In this document: piece after piece, positions 55,103 to 64,000 of the stretch
Position numbering within the stretch: the stretch's first letter is position 1
How the letters are laid out: each line of letters begins with the position of its first letter
DNA from: Cercospora beticola
Taxonomy: Eukaryota; Ascomycota; Dothideomycetes; Mycosphaerellales; Mycosphaerellaceae
Direction of reading: 5' to 3'
Length of the DNA stretch: 64,000 bases
NCBI RefSeq assembly: GCF_033473495.1
Contig: NC_088940.1
Location: 2,294,001 to 2,358,000, forward strand
Notes under the pieces: model-generated
Database searches by the model: none
Told to the model about the DNA's origin: nothing
What the model saw: the letters and a program-made list of their open reading frames with translations, nothing else
Made by a program: the position numbers and the translations under genes

Positions 55103-56081
55103 AGAGGAGAGGAGGCATTACTCTGCGCCGTTCCAAGCGAGCAGACTATTGGCGAGACAGAGTCTGCCACAAAACTGCCACAGCGATCTGGTCACTTCCA
55201 GCGCTACCTCGCGAGCCCACTCAAGTGCTGATGGACCGCGAGCTCAGTAAGTTGCGCTTCACGCGGCGGATGATGAATATGTTGCCGGGGCGGATCATGG
55301 TTGAACAGAAGGATCGAACCTATTGATACCAAACTCTGCATGAGAAGGCGATGGCATAATACCTTTGATGGTGGACAGCTTTGCTGAGGACTATCTGGAA
55401 CACCCAAATTCGTCAGCCAGAGGAACACAAGCAATGTTGTCTCGGGCAGTTTACTGCTGAGCCACCGCGCCTTTTCGCTAGGCTTCGAAGCAGAGAATTT
55501 TAGAGACAGGGCTGGTTTCTCGCGATCACGAGTCTTATCTCCGTCAATTCCTTAAGGCCTGTTTTCAACCGTAGCGAACCTCGTGAGCTATGAAATCTCT
55601 CATTCTGCAGAGAAAGGTTTGACTTCTCCATTCTCGCCACATGGCACGCCCCTTGCGCGAGACTGCAACCTTGGCCTGTTACGCTGCTTCAACCGGACCA
55701 ATTGTCTCAAGGCAAAGCGCGAAGCTCCTGCTTCCTACTCATTCTCCTGCAAACTACCGAATCCGGACACCGGTGATTCACCGGTTTAGGTTGCTTAGGT
55801 CAGGCACCTGCAGCTTGCCGTCGCCCGTTTGCTCCTTATGTTTCCAGACCCACTTCGAACCTTCAAACACAGGAACCAATACTACAAACGCCCATCTACC
55901 TAGCCGTAATTGTCCTCGCTGCTGCTTTTGCGACACCACCTGCTGTCACGCGTATCTTCGCTTCACAATTCGACTTCGGCGACACCTCGAGCTTGGACGA
56001 CATCTCGGACACTATCTTTGCCAGGGCAGCGCCACTCTCTGTTGCTAATCTGGCCACAAAAGAAGCTCGACTGCACTCATC
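55103..56081. other. Intergenic region
   Basis: 3' side of mL41 and the promoter/leader of the E2/F-box gene. Contains tRNA-like promoter words on the - strand (A-box-like near 55466, B-box-like near 55317) that do not fold into a tRNA. No gene supported. Confidence 0.45.
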
Positions 56082-58100
56082 ATGGCTTTCCAGAGCCGAC
56101 ACCAGACCGAGGCCACAACGGCCATGATGCGCAAGCGTCTTCTCAAAGACATCGACGAGTTGCAGCGCGAGCCATATCCTGGCATCGAGCTCCATGTCAA
56201 CGAGTCCGACATCACCAAGGCATGCTTGGTGCTGACTCCAGAAGGCGAGGAGGCTCTGCACCTTCAATTGGAGTTCAGTTCTCACTACCCAGTGATCCCA
56301 CCTGACGTTACTATTCAGTCCAGCGTCAGTCATCCAAACATCTTTGGTGACCGACTTTGTCTCAACATGCTCGATTACGACAACGCCTACACGCCTGCTT
56401 ACACGCTAAAAGGTATCTGCATCCAATTGCTGAGTTTCTTTGCATCCGATTCCATCGAGCAGATGTGGGGTGAGAATGGCGGCAAGGTCGACAGAAAGAA
56501 GTGGCAGGCCCGTGGCACCGACGGCATGGGATTGAAAGTCCTCAAGGACAGTTATAATTGCACCTCATGTGGCTTTGGTGATGCCGATGCCCGCCATTCA
56601 GCGGCTTCTGCCTTGCCCGCTCACACTGCCAATGCCTACGAGCCCGTCTCGACCATCTCGACCACGTCCAAGGACCCGCATCATGTTCCTGTCACGCTGC
56701 AAGACCTCCCGGCGGAAATCCTGCTGTCCGTGTTGGATTACCTGGATGACGAGCACATCTTCACAGCAGCTCGAGCTTGGGAAGGCTTCGGAGATATCAT
56801 GCGCGAGTACAATGTCATTAGGACTCGCGAGCTGCAATGCTTCGCCCTTAAGCAGAGCTTCCGTGAGCTCGAGCTTGGTGTAGGTGTACGCGTTGAAGGC
56901 CGCGCACTGACATCAGAGTTTGATCTACTCTCCCGCGACGCTTTCCAGCAGCTCGGCATACGTACCAGTATCCAGGGGTTGCCATTCAGTTGCTGGCTGC
57001 CACTTCCACTCGCAGAGAGTCACTGGGCACGCGTCAGAAAATCTTCGTCACGCGACATCAACGCCATCGCCAGCAAAGCCAACATCAGCGGAGGCGCCGA
57101 GCAGGTCATCTACGCCTTTATGAACGAGGTTGTGGTGCGGCTCTCAAATGAGGCCGAAAAGTTCGAGAATGGCGGTAGATACATTCTGGACGACGGATCT
57201 GCGAAATCGACGCTGACGCACGCGAGCGAAAAAGCCATCGAATCGTACTTCCATCTCTTCCACCTTCTCCTGTGTCTTGCGTGCGAGAACAACGAAATCA
57301 TCCGCAATGCTGACAGGACCATCGACGGCTTCATATCCGGCTCTCGCTCCAAGGACCACGTTCCTAATCTTGGCCATCTGCTCATCATGATTCTCATCTC
57401 GGACATTGAGATCAACGAGGCCGTCATCGACGGCATCATCGAAGAGGCAATCACTCGCAACGTCGTCTGGACGCTCGACGCAAAGGGCAGAGACATGCCA
57501 GAGCTCAGCTTCATGGAAACCGATACGATATCAAAGTACCGACTCCATCAGACGTTCGAAGCCTCCAAGACGAGCTGGCGCCTGCTCATGTTTCTCAAAT
57601 TCATGCAGGAGACCGTTCGCAACTCTCGCAATGTAACGGATCCGAACACCAAGGAGGTGAAGAAGATGACTCTTCCCCAGCTTCGCGATTCCCTCTTCGA
57701 CCGCCATGGAGCTCCGCCGAACAATGCTGCTGCCGAGCTGGCTGCCACGATCAAGAACATCCACCTTGTCAAGAATTTTCCTGAATTCCTCAAGGTTATG
57801 CACAACAGAGATCCTACGCAGACGGCTAGCGACTTCACTTTGCTTCTGAGACGTACTGTGTACGCCAGCATGGAGAAGGGGTACTTCAAGTGGGCTCTCA
57901 ATCAAGAGCAGGCGCTTTATTTGAGGTTGAAGAAAGAGCCGAATGTGGGCCGGCCGGACGGCATGGTCCCGCAGCAACCGGGGCTTGGAAATTTCAGCTT
58001 CTTCCCAGGACAGCAGCGCGGTGGAGGCAACGGCGGTCGTGGCGGTCGTGGCGGTCGTGGTGGGCGTGGTGGGAGGGGCTGGCGTGGCAGGGGTCGTTAA
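56082..58100 (+). CDS. Ubiquitin-conjugating (E2) domain fused to an F-box, helical region and RGG tail
   Basis: Intronless, 672 residues; Met at 56082 has good context. Residues about 14-130 form an E2 core: helix 1 (RKRLLKDIDELQREPYPGI), YPVIPPDV, and the active-site region HPNIFGDRLCLNML with H84-P85-N86 and catalytic Cys93. A CTSC pair (160, 163) follows. Residues about 205-240 are an F-box (LQDLPAEILLSVLDYLDD). A long helical region (about 290-630) with no known domain comes next, and the last 28 residues are RGG repeats, usual for RNA binding or arginine methylation. E2 and F-box proteins normally meet as separate parts of SCF ligases, so the fusion would be a self-contained substrate receptor with its own E2; this is inferred from domains only. 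Confidence 0.86.
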   Translation: MAFQSRHQTEATTAMMRKRLLKDIDELQREPYPGIELHVNESDITKACLVLTPEGEEALHLQLEFSSHYPVIPPDVTIQSSVSHPNIFGDRLCLNMLDYDNAYTPAYTLKGICIQLLSFFASDSIEQMWGENGGKVDRKKWQARGTDGMGLKVLKDSYNCTSCGFGDADARHSAASALPAHTANAYEPVSTISTTSKDPHHVPVTLQDLPAEILLSVLDYLDDEHIFTAARAWEGFGDIMREYNVIRTRELQCFALKQSFRELELGVGVRVEGRALTSEFDLLSRDAFQQLGIRTSIQGLPFSCWLPLPLAESHWARVRKSSSRDINAIASKANISGGAEQVIYAFMNEVVVRLSNEAEKFENGGRYILDDGSAKSTLTHASEKAIESYFHLFHLLLCLACENNEIIRNADRTIDGFISGSRSKDHVPNLGHLLIMILISDIEINEAVIDGIIEEAITRNVVWTLDAKGRDMPELSFMETDTISKYRLHQTFEASKTSWRLLMFLKFMQETVRNSRNVTDPNTKEVKKMTLPQLRDSLFDRHGAPPNNAAAELAATIKNIHLVKNFPEFLKVMHNRDPTQTASDFTLLLRRTVYASMEKGYFKWALNQEQALYLRLKKEPNVGRPDGMVPQQPGLGNFSFFPGQQRGGGNGGRGGRGGRGGRGGRGWRGRGR

Positions 58101-58626
58101 GAGAGGAACTCCGCTGAGCTGGGACGACAGGAGAGTGTAGGAGGTTGGATCTCTGTCGGGTACGGCCTGTGTCCCCATGATTTCGCACGCCGACTTGCGG
58201 CTTCGACGGCGCAGACAGAGGCTTATAACGAAAGCCGTGTATGGGTGTACGAAGCATTGCACGTATCCCTGAACCTCATTGCCTACGTGTCTTGCCTCTA
58301 CCCTCCTCGTGCCTTTCCAATCCCAGTCGTTGGATAAACCATTTCGGTTTGGCAGTGTCAGTAATAACCCTTCGCACTTGCAACACAGTATGGATGGTTG
58401 TCAAAAACTTCGTTCAATTTCACATTTGGTATTTTACCCTTCGCTATGATATAAAACCACCATGCTCTTCTCACAGAAACCGTGCTGTTTGTTCCGTCCA
58501 TCATACAATGAATCATCTATTGCAACAATCGCTCGATACTCCTCGCTGTTGTCTCCACTTCGTGTCGTCGTGATGAGTATTTCTCATAATGCCTCTTTCG
58601 TGTTCGGCATGTTCGGCAGTCGATGT
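58101..58626. other. Convergent intergenic region
   Basis: 3' ends of the E2/F-box gene and of the microprotein gene. No coding character. Confidence 0.5.
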
Positions 58627-58815
58627 TTAACGGAAGCAGTTGAGCCTGCCCAGGCTGAAGCGGAATGGGTTGCGGTGGACACCGTGCTTGTCGACGCGCA
58701 TGCCGCCTCCGACACGCTTGTTGCCCCAGTTCTGTGGAGCATGTCAGTGATCTGTCGCTGACGTGAGCGAAGCCAGAGGTGGGAAAGAACGTACCTTGGT
58801 GTACATCAAAGGCAT
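58627..58815 (-). CDS. Spliced 41-residue basic microprotein
   Basis: Exon 1 is 58795-58815 (seven codons) and exon 2 is 58627-58731 with a TAA stop. The 63-bp intron has gtacgt donor, ctgac branch and ccacag acceptor, phase 0. Almost every codon in exon 2 ends in C or G, stronger bias than in surrounding DNA, which suggests high expression. The peptide starts MPLMYTK and continues NWGNKRVGGGMRVDKHGVHR; it is basic, has no signal peptide and one cysteine near the end. The ATG context (gcaaccATGcc) is good. No family is recognised; a ribosome-, RNA- or mitochondria-associated role is conceivable but not shown. An in-frame ATG further upstream would add about 44 residues of poor composition. 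Confidence 0.66.
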
Positions 58816-60567
58816 GGTTGCGGTGTTGTGAAGGTAGAGTTCAAGCTTAGAAGGTAACCTTGGCGTATGATTGGGTTGTTTCCTGGTTTGGTTCAAGAAG
58901 TGGATGCGATGTCTTGTTGGTTCAGCGGAGGCAGAGGAATGGAGCAAGGTATATATCCCCTTTCGCGAGCTTCACTTTGTTTCTTGTGAATAGGTGGAAA
59001 GGGAATCTAAAGCTTGTGACACTTTCATCATCATCGCCAAACAAAACAGCAGGCGCGTGCTGCGCCTTGATTGTCTGTCGTCATCGCCAAGCGTGCAATC
59101 TGCGCTGCAAAAGTTGGAGCAGGCCAACTTGGCGTGCGACAGAACAGCCACTTTTGAGCTGTTTCAAGCGCCTTTGTTGGCGATTGTGACGGAAATGATG
59201 GACGGCGTGCCACTCGCATGGCTGTGAGACTGGGAAATGGGTGCGATTCCTGTGGCGCAGCTGATGGACGGACTCGAGACCGATCATGGCGAGAACAATT
59301 TCCCTGTGTTTCGAGCAGTGCATGAGCCTCATTGTACATTCGCCCTTCTTCGATCAAGGTCACAGCCACAAGGGGCGTTGCTGTCGAGATCGTGCCAGAA
59401 TCGAGCTCGACGATCGTTGGTCAAAACAGGTTGAAAAACATGGTCGACAGCTGGAGGTATCGTACGCCATCGCTCCTCTACATTTGACAGCGATTGCGTA
59501 TGGAGAAGGTCGTCCTCTGTGGCTGGCAGGCTGCGGAACTTCCTCTACTCCATACAGCACGGCGATGACCGGCAGTAGTATAGCACCTTTCCAATTGTTG
59601 AACTTGAGCATCACCGCCCCCCAAGTCCAGCCCTCTCGAGCACGCAGCACCGCCATACGCTGAGGCGTCGATAGCGGTCTCAGGTCATAGCTGTCTCAGG
59701 TTCCTAAGATAGCCACATGAACCACACAGCCATTGCTCTGATCACACCTCAGCGGCACGTCCGCATACCATACCTTTCCATGCACCATGCACCGCCCTCC
59801 GACAACGATCTTCGTTCAAAGGCACGCAGAAACTCAATCTCACCGTCTTCGGGCAGCAGTACATTGCCGAACATATATGTCCAACGTCTCAGCAGAATCC
59901 ACGGCATTGGACCTGTCAGAAACCGTTCGTCTCGAGACGTCCGGCGGAGCGGTTTGCAGACGTCGACGTGAGACCCTTGCATATTCGGTCGTCTATTTGC
60001 GTGTGTCGCTTCAGTTCATGCCGGTAAAGGAAAATGCGAGTCATTTTTCATTTGAACTTCTGGCTCGCGTATATTCTATCGCATACTGGCGTGTGAAGAG
60101 CAATGAAGTACTGTGTTCTGCGATATCACTGCTTCCATGTAATGATGGGAGACGTGGTGTCTGTGCATCGCCGGGTAAGAGGAACAAACAGACGACAAGA
60201 ACAGACAACGTAGAAGAAGTCTCATATATTAAATTCTTGACGATGATGAAAGGAATCAATAAAGAGCACGTGGTCGACCACACGTGTGTGGACGAAGATC
60301 GACGCGGGAAGTCTGATGAACTTGTGAAGTGGAAAGTTGTGAGCCGAGGAAAGATCGTCGTTCTGGTGTCGGCTACGGCTAACTCCTTCGGTAGGAGCGA
60401 GTCCAGATGCGTTTGACTTCGTTCTTTTCACAGTCACATCCCACGTTCATGTATAGTTAAGCAGGAACTGTTACAGAAACTTACGACTACTGGTCTAATA
60501 TCCAAACGCCACAGCACGCGCAGGAAGACCAAGACGGAACGAAGCACCCACACGAACGAGCAACAAG
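58816..60567. other. 1.75-kb intergenic region
   Basis: Divergent upstream regions of the microprotein and GST-like genes. Open frames here lack coding character. No repeats or RNA genes recognised. Confidence 0.45.
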
Positions 60568-61934
60568 ATGTCGGGCATCAATGTGCCCAACGAAATTGTC
60601 CTGTTCCATTACCGAGCATCACCGTACGGGCGTATGTGTACTCCCAACATTAATATATCGACGAGGATACAGAGAAAGCCGAGAAGCTGATCATATGTGA
60701 ACTCCAGGCCGAATGACATCTTACCTCGCGCTGCGAAACATCCCATATGCAGAATGTGTACGTATAAGGTTATTGATCCCAGCAAAAAAGCTCCAGCCGC
60801 TTGGGTATCAATTCACAGCAATGGCACGGCTCGGCACATATGCTGATCAGAGGCTTGCGAACAAGTAGCTTCAGCCACCGATACTCCCGCGCCCGGATAT
60901 GGAGGTGAGTTGATCGGTGTGGCTTGAATCCACATGCGCCCAAGGAGAAGCATATACTCACTTTATAACTTCCTTCTACTAGGCATTGGGTGTCAAGTAT
61001 CGCAGATCACCGGTCATGGCCATTGGTCGGGAGGTCTACGTCGATACGCGCATAATGATCGCCAAGCTTGAGGAGCTGTTCCCGGCGTCTGCGGAGCATC
61101 CTGGCCTCTCGATGCCCGAGACCACGGGTCTGGCAGGTCTGTTGCAGAAGCTTATGGTGGACGTCAGTGTGTTCAGTAAAGTGGTGTCGCAGATTCCCCA
61201 GGATCTGCCCATGCTCAAAGATCCCAAGTTTGCGAAAGATCGCGCAGAATTTCGTACGGCGGATCAAAAGCGGAATCCTCAGCTGATCAAGCCCGAAGGC
61301 ACAGTCCACTTGCGCCAGTGTTTTGACATTATTGAGGCGTTGCTCGCGGACGGGAGGACGTGGGTAGGGAATACGGAGAATGTTTCGCTTGCGGATTTGG
61401 AGGGGGGTTGGGCACTCGAATGGTTTCTGGGCGACTTGATGCCTGACCAAGCGTACTTCTCCGAGAAGCAATATCCGAAGGTTCACGCATGGATTCACCG
61501 TTACCGTGATGCTGTGCGCGCGGCTACGAAGCGTGCGCAGAAACCATTGAGGCTGCAGGGCGCGCAGGCGGTGGATGCCGTGACATCTGCGGCGTTCCAT
61601 GATCGACAATTGGTGGTTGATGCCAATGATCCGCTTGGGCTCACGAAGGGCGAACACGTGAAGGTGTTCCCGATGGACGGCGGTGGACTACCACAACATC
61701 AGGTGAGTACCTCTTGCCCGGCGCCGCTCATGCCCTGATTTGGTGTTGGTTCTTCGGAAATTGACTTGACACATAACTGACGGCGCGATACTTCAGGATG
61801 AGGGCCGTCTCGTCAAGCTCACGCGAGATGAAGTTGCCATCGCTATCCAGGCAAAGTCGGGCGCCGAACTTCATGTACACGCTCCGAGATGGGCATTTCG
61901 GGTTGAAGCATCTCGTGAAGGCGCCAGGCTCTAA
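60568..61934 (+). CDS. Glutathione S-transferase-like protein (five exons, one 36-nt microexon)
   Basis: Exons 60568-60631, 60708-60757, 60869-60904, 60983-61702 and 61797-61934. Introns begin gtatgt, gtacgt, gtgagt and gtgagt and end in AG. The phases join to give 335 residues. The N-terminal thioredoxin-like half reads VLFHYRASPYGRRMTSYLALR, then LQPPILPRPDMEALGVKYRR across the microexon, and VMAIGREVYVDTRIMI, the layout of fungal GST_N-type proteins. The remainder is the helical C-domain, with an extension rich in charged residues. The catalytic residue is not obvious, so transferase activity is not certain. Cytosolic. Confidence 0.86.
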
Positions 61935-63562
61935 CCCTGAAGACAGTCGCTTGTGTCATATTGGGGAGACGGATGGGGTAGCTCCCGAAATGCGAATAGC
62001 TCGGGCAGACAACACGCGGCCAGTGTCGGTCTGCGACGTCCTCTTGTGTCGTTTGGGTAGTGCAGATAGACGCGCTGAAGTGAGAATGATGCCTAAAGAA
62101 CACCGGGCTTCCTGGTGCCGACGTGGGTTGCCTGCGCGGTTGAACAGCGCTATGCAATGCACATGCACACTGCGGACGAAGCCTTCGCGGACTCTGCTCG
62201 TGACAAATGGCAGCCGGACACGACATGCGCTGAATTGCACGTTGCGTCTGGTGTCTTGCTGGGACGAATGAGACCGAGATGTCGCTGCCGCAGCGCAGTT
62301 CTGTGCAGGTGCTCTGCTGTTGAAAGGTGGATCGCGGTAGAAGGAGTGCTCGTGGGGAAGTGTTCTACGCCCCGGTAGTACGAGACGTGCATAGACGAGA
62401 CATGGTGCATGCCGTCGCGCCGCATCTGGACACGCTCGATCATTGCGCAGGAAGTCGCTTCGGGAAGTATCTCTTTGCGCTGGCAGGTGTTTGTTGTCAC
62501 AACGTGCGTGACGTCTGGGCCCGTTAAAGGTAGTCCACAGGCTGCGCTGTGGCGGTCGTGGTCAGCGCAGCGGACAGAAGGCCGGTCGCTGGAGAGTGGC
62601 CGTGGGAAGACCGACGCTCTGCGGTACTCGCACTCGCACTTGAACACTTGGCCAGTCAGAGGGCAGTCAGTCAACAGCGCAAGCCGGTGTTTGGGCGAGC
62701 GCGGCCGGTCAGAGGTTGGTGATGGTGTGGCACCAAGGTTGCCGCTGTTATGCAAGGCCTTGCTGCCCAACTCAGGCCTGCACGGCGGGAGCCACTCACG
62801 GCGAGGCCCAGCGCGCCCGCCACGCCTGCTGCTGTCTGCCAGCGTCACAAAGGCATCGTCGCGCAGTGCAGCTGCCGTCATTTCTGCTGCAATTCGTCTC
62901 GCATCTCATCGCGCAGCGCAGCAGGGCCAGCGTCTCCTCGGCTCGACTGCGACAGCCACCCGCGTCGGCTCGATTGGTCGGTGTCGGTGTGGGCGTGTGG
63001 ACTTCTGCGGTGGCCGTGGGCGGTGGAGCCTATCAGCGGCGGAGCTCGCGCTGAGCCTGTTGCAGTGTCCGCACAGGCCTGTCAAGTCACGGTCTCGTTG
63101 GGCACCCGTCCGCTGTCCCACGCACGCCGCCCCTCTCATCAGCCTGCCACTTCGCTGCGCTGCGAAACACACATCTTTCTACATCAACATCCGCGCTTCG
63201 TCTTTGGTCGCATATCACTTCCCTCCCCATTCCCCAGCCTGTCTCATCGACAGTCCCGGATCTGCTGAACCTTGGCGTGCTTTGAGTTGGCCTACTGCTC
63301 CGATTCAGCGCTGCCCAAGACGGGCATTGCTGGTCTGTCGTCACGGTCCGCCAGAGCCTGCGACTCTTTGGCGTCTTGCTATTTCTCCTCCGCCATATCA
63401 CAGGACCTGCCCACACCGGATCCACTCTCGGCGCACCGGTGCTCTCAGGAGCCTGCATCCTCAGTGCTGCTGCTTCCTCTTCCCACTGCCATCCATTTCT
63501 AGGAGGACTCTGCCCGCGTCGTCCAGTGCCTGTTTGTTGTGAGGACCAACGGCGTGCCCACC
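61935..63562. other. Intergenic region, likely long promoter and leader of the next gene
   Basis: The last kilobase is GC-rich with composition-poor open frames on both strands, similar to the region before the transcription factor at 17.7 kb. No gene, repeat or RNA recognised. Confidence 0.45.
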
Positions 63563-64000
63563 ATGCCTCAGGAGATCGCCCGCCAGTGGTTCGTGCCGGG
63601 AGAGGGCATCGACCGACATGTGATTTCCGCAGACATCCAGAGATACCTGGGCAACGATGCGACCGTCCGACCCGGTGTGGGAACCGGCGAGAACCAGGTC
63701 AGCCACTCTCACTGAGGGCACTCGGATGCAAGCAATACTAACTACGTGGCAGGGCGTGCAAGGCTACTGGATCAAGGCGTACCGGAATTTGACATCAGTG
63801 TGTCGCACCTTCCCTCAGACGTCGTTCCTTCGCTAACCGTGACTGCAGGCAATGATTGCGGATCTGCGCGCAGACTCTGCACGATGGAGGCAGGAGCAGC
63901 GCCAGACAGGCACAAGAGGTAGCAAGAGCCCTACCATGAGTATCAAATCGGGGTTAACAGTACCTGACGACTCAATAGAACCTTATGTGGGCTCTTCCAC
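63563..64000 (+). CDS. Conserved fungal protein of unknown function, 3' end outside the window
   Basis: Exons 63563-63697, 63753-63797, 63849-63918 and 63979 onward. Introns are 63698-63752 (gtcagc, actaac branch, gcag), 63798-63848 (gtgtgt, ctaac, gcag) and a less certain 63919-63978 (gtagca, ctgac, atag). The last is 60 bp and stop-free, so retaining it also keeps the frame. The protein begins MPQEIARQWFVPGEGIDRHV and continues ISADIQRYLGNDATVRPG, then GYWIKAYRNLTSAMIADLRA; the pattern is familiar from other filamentous ascomycetes without a known function. The ATG has a good context (cccaccATGcc). Confidence 0.72.

Noticed and set aside
55310..55475. A-box-like and B-box-like words on the - strand suggesting a tRNA or SINE
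   Set aside because: They lie about 150 bp apart, acceptor and T-stems do not pair, and no cloverleaf can be drawn.
55535..55560. Reverse complement contains a word close to the universal 18S rRNA site (ttaaggaattgacgg)
   Set aside because: The match is short with a missing base and the flanks do not continue into rRNA sequence, so it is taken as chance.

Overview
The window looks like nuclear DNA of a filamentous ascomycete (Pezizomycotina), most likely a dothideomycete. Genes on both strands are cut by short introns (46-111 bp, GT-AG with CTRAY branch points, plus one GC-AG). Families include single-chain aconitase X, HsbA-type and GPI-type secreted proteins, GH43 and GH76 glycosidases, fungal MFS porters, an F-box-like/TPR protein and a mitochondrial calcium uniporter. 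There is no PKS, NRPS or terpene synthase, so this is not a secondary-metabolite cluster. I found no convincing rRNA, tRNA or CRISPR. The taxonomic guess is inference.

Layout. 1-7.4 kb: a coding-like but unresolved stretch, aconitase X, a large gene with a tandem tryptophan-repeat region followed in the same frame by a Ser/Thr kinase (separated by one TGA), and a nuclear hypothetical gene. 7.7-13.8 kb: mitochondrial calcium uniporter, a GPI-type cell-wall protein, an atypical SDR and an amidase. 13.8-20.4 kb: 3.9 kb without a clear gene, then a glutamine-rich transcription factor with a variant zinc cluster. 21.5-33.4 kb: an MCT-like MFS porter, an HsbA-like secreted protein, a conserved fungal scaffold-like protein, a glycogen-binding-domain protein with a C-terminal membrane anchor, and a DHA1-type MFS porter. 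33.8-38.9 kb: a basic-repeat protein, an F-box-like/TPR protein, a 583-bp element with terminal inverted repeats, and a zinc-finger gene.

39.7-51.2 kb is rich in secreted products: a GPI-type protein, a 92-residue cysteine-rich protein, an intron-rich cysteine-containing protein, GH43 and GH76, with a methyltransferase and an epimerase among them. 51.6-58.8 kb is housekeeping: Utp14 (cytosolic ribosome assembly) and mL41 (mitoribosome) are divergent from one 214-bp promoter; next comes an E2 ubiquitin-conjugating domain fused to an F-box and an RGG tail, then a spliced 41-residue microprotein. 60.5-64 kb: a five-exon GST-like gene and the start of a conserved fungal gene cut by the window edge.

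Most notable: the E2/F-box/RGG fusion, the glycogen-binding tail-anchored protein, the tryptophan-repeat kinase locus, the small cysteine-rich secreted gene with a spaced 12-mer triplet upstream, the inverted-repeat element and the microprotein. Exon limits were derived by hand from splice signals and reading frame; no transcript data or searches were available.
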